From the NCBI RefSeq assembly GCF_019578655.1, contig NC_063265.1, forward strand, positions 3,072,501-3,136,500: a stretch of 64,000 nt of DNA. Direction: 5' to 3'. The position numbers were made by a program, and so were the translations under genes. This document shows, one piece after another, positions 63,424-64,000 of the stretch. This stretch comes from Ricinus communis (taxonomy: Eukaryota > Streptophyta > Magnoliopsida > Malpighiales > Euphorbiaceae). Position 1 is the stretch's first letter, and each line of letters starts with the position of its first letter. The notes under the pieces are model-generated. The model was not told the DNA's origin. It worked only from the letters and a program-made list of their open reading frames with translations, and searched no databases.

Positions 63424-63437
63424 TCTATATATAGAGG
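63424..63437 (-). promoter_or_regulatory. TATA box of the pararetroviral promoter
   Basis: CTCTATATATAGAG on the minus strand, in the intergenic region between an ORF end (63830) and the primer site. The start would be near 63400. Confidence 0.7.
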
Positions 63438-63607
63438 TCTTGGAGCTTTGAATACTTGTCACGGGCTTTGGATGCTTTGCTTAGTGGAGAAGAAATGATT
63501 CCACTTGTCTTTGGAGTCTTGTGGAGATGCTTCACATGCTTTGGAGTCTTTTGATAATGCCAACCGTCTTTTGAGAAAGTTGTCGGCCATGCTTTGAAGG
63601 AATCTTT

Positions 63608-63738
63608 TCCTTTTTTTTTTTTTTTTGACTTTTTTTTTTCTTTTGTCTTTTGTCTTTTGTCTTTTTCTTTTCTTTTCTTTTTCTTTTTCTTTTTTCTTTT
63701 CTTTTTCTTTTTTCTTTTCTTTTTTCTTTTTTTTTTCT
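63608..63738. repeat. Polypyrimidine/polypurine tract in the pararetroviral promoter region
   Basis: About 130 bases of T and C on the plus strand (A/G on the sense strand), built of CTTTT units, 170-300 bases upstream of the TATA box. The Lys/Arg-rich ORFs here are artefacts. Confidence 0.9.
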
Positions 63739-63829
63739 GGGCTTTAGTGTGGGCTTTTTGGCCCAACCCAAATAACCTTGGGCTACCATTTCTGGTTTTT
63801 ACCCCATGGGCTTTTAAAGAATATAATAT

Positions 63830-64000
63830 TTATGAGATTTTGAGTATCCCATAACAATCGTCTCCCGCTGGGTCATCCAAATCGAATGCAGCAGTACTAG
63901 CGCTGGAAGAGGATGATGATGAGGCTTTGGATTTGCCTTTAGAAGAAGCTGTCTCAGACAACTGTTTTATAAGTTGTAGGAAATCTTCTTCAGTTTGGGC
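63830..64000 (-). pseudogene. C-terminal tail of a pararetroviral ORF upstream of the promoter
   Basis: The minus strand is open from the right edge to TAA at 63832-63830 and reads EEDFLQLIKQLSETASSKGK, a serine run, then FDLDDPAGDDCYG. It is not similar to the left copy's surviving ORF end, so it probably represents the tail that the left copy has lost. It shows that viral sequence continues beyond the window. Confidence 0.6.

Larger units (their letters stand above)
57060..63829 (-). mobile_element. Endogenous pararetrovirus (caulimovirid-like), inactive
   Basis: On the minus strand: promoter, poly(A) signal, tRNA-Met primer site, N-terminal ORF, coat-protein-like region, zinc knuckle, coiled coil, aspartic protease, RT, RNase H, and a further ORF. 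The RT-RNase H sequence is of caulimovirid character (ERGTPRLVINYKPLNKAL; RGESNSIPDFLTRE) and there is no integrase. No LTRs were recognised. At least two nonsense codons and several frameshifts break the polyprotein, and the 3' ORF is cut at about 57090. No viral movement-protein domain was recognised. It is a fossil copy. Confidence 0.82.

Noticed and set aside
63425..63854. Lys-rich and Phe-rich ORFs of 85-113 aa
   Set aside because: Products of the polypurine/polypyrimidine tract in the viral promoter region.
57060..64000. Interpretation as an LTR retrotransposon
   Set aside because: No TG...CA repeat pair, no integrase, an ORF tail directly upstream of the promoter, and caulimovirid-type RT/RNase H; kept only as an alternative.

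Overview
The window is nuclear DNA from a flowering plant, almost certainly a eudicot. It is very AT-rich, has spliced genes with short AT-rich introns, carries a MIR160 hairpin, and contains plant-type transposons (Ty1/copia, Ty3/gypsy of Tat type, PIF/Harbinger, Mutator-like) plus an endogenous pararetrovirus of caulimovirid type. The species cannot be fixed by reading; a woody eudicot is a guess.

Host genes are few. At the left is the first exon of a GH17 beta-1,3-glucanase (minus, 1563-1903) whose remaining exons are not visible. Next is a complete two-exon ATP-dependent 6-phosphofructokinase (minus, 5694-8010, 467 aa), then a MIR160 precursor (minus, about 25150-25250). A complete ten-exon subtilisin-like protease of the SBT5/AIR3 type (plus, 48741-51951, 767 aa) has a GC-AG first intron. 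A 250-bp copy of its 3' end lies 2.4 kb downstream (54292-54545).

The rest is mostly mobile DNA in decay. 10.6-12.4 kb is repeat-like non-coding DNA. 12.5-16.0 kb is a broken copia element (plus) holding a short piece of plastid ycf2. 17.2-21.4 kb is a second copia element (minus) with two recognisable LTRs. 21.9-23.5 kb is a non-autonomous element with TIRs of about 350 bp. 26.8-31.6 kb is a PIF/Harbinger transposase region that also holds a truncated LRR receptor-kinase (PEPR-like) fragment. 32.0-34.9 kb is a copia element with short LTRs whose integrase and RT are deleted. 39.9-45.4 kb is a Tat-type gypsy remnant with a second RNase H and an antisense plant-mobile-domain ORF. 53.5-54.3 kb is a Mutator-like element with a perfect 9-bp target duplication. 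56.4-56.9 kb is a small TIR element.

From about 57.06 kb to the right edge lies an endogenous pararetrovirus on the minus strand. Reading leftward it has the tail of an upstream ORF, a TATA promoter, a poly(A) signal about 240 bp downstream of the TATA, a tRNA-Met primer site, a coat-protein-like region, zinc knuckle, protease, RT, RNase H and a further ORF, all broken by stops and frameshifts. The ORF tail before the promoter implies a tandem or circularly permuted copy. The sense strand of this element is strikingly rich in the pentamer CAAAG in coding and non-coding parts alike, which is the most unusual signal I found.
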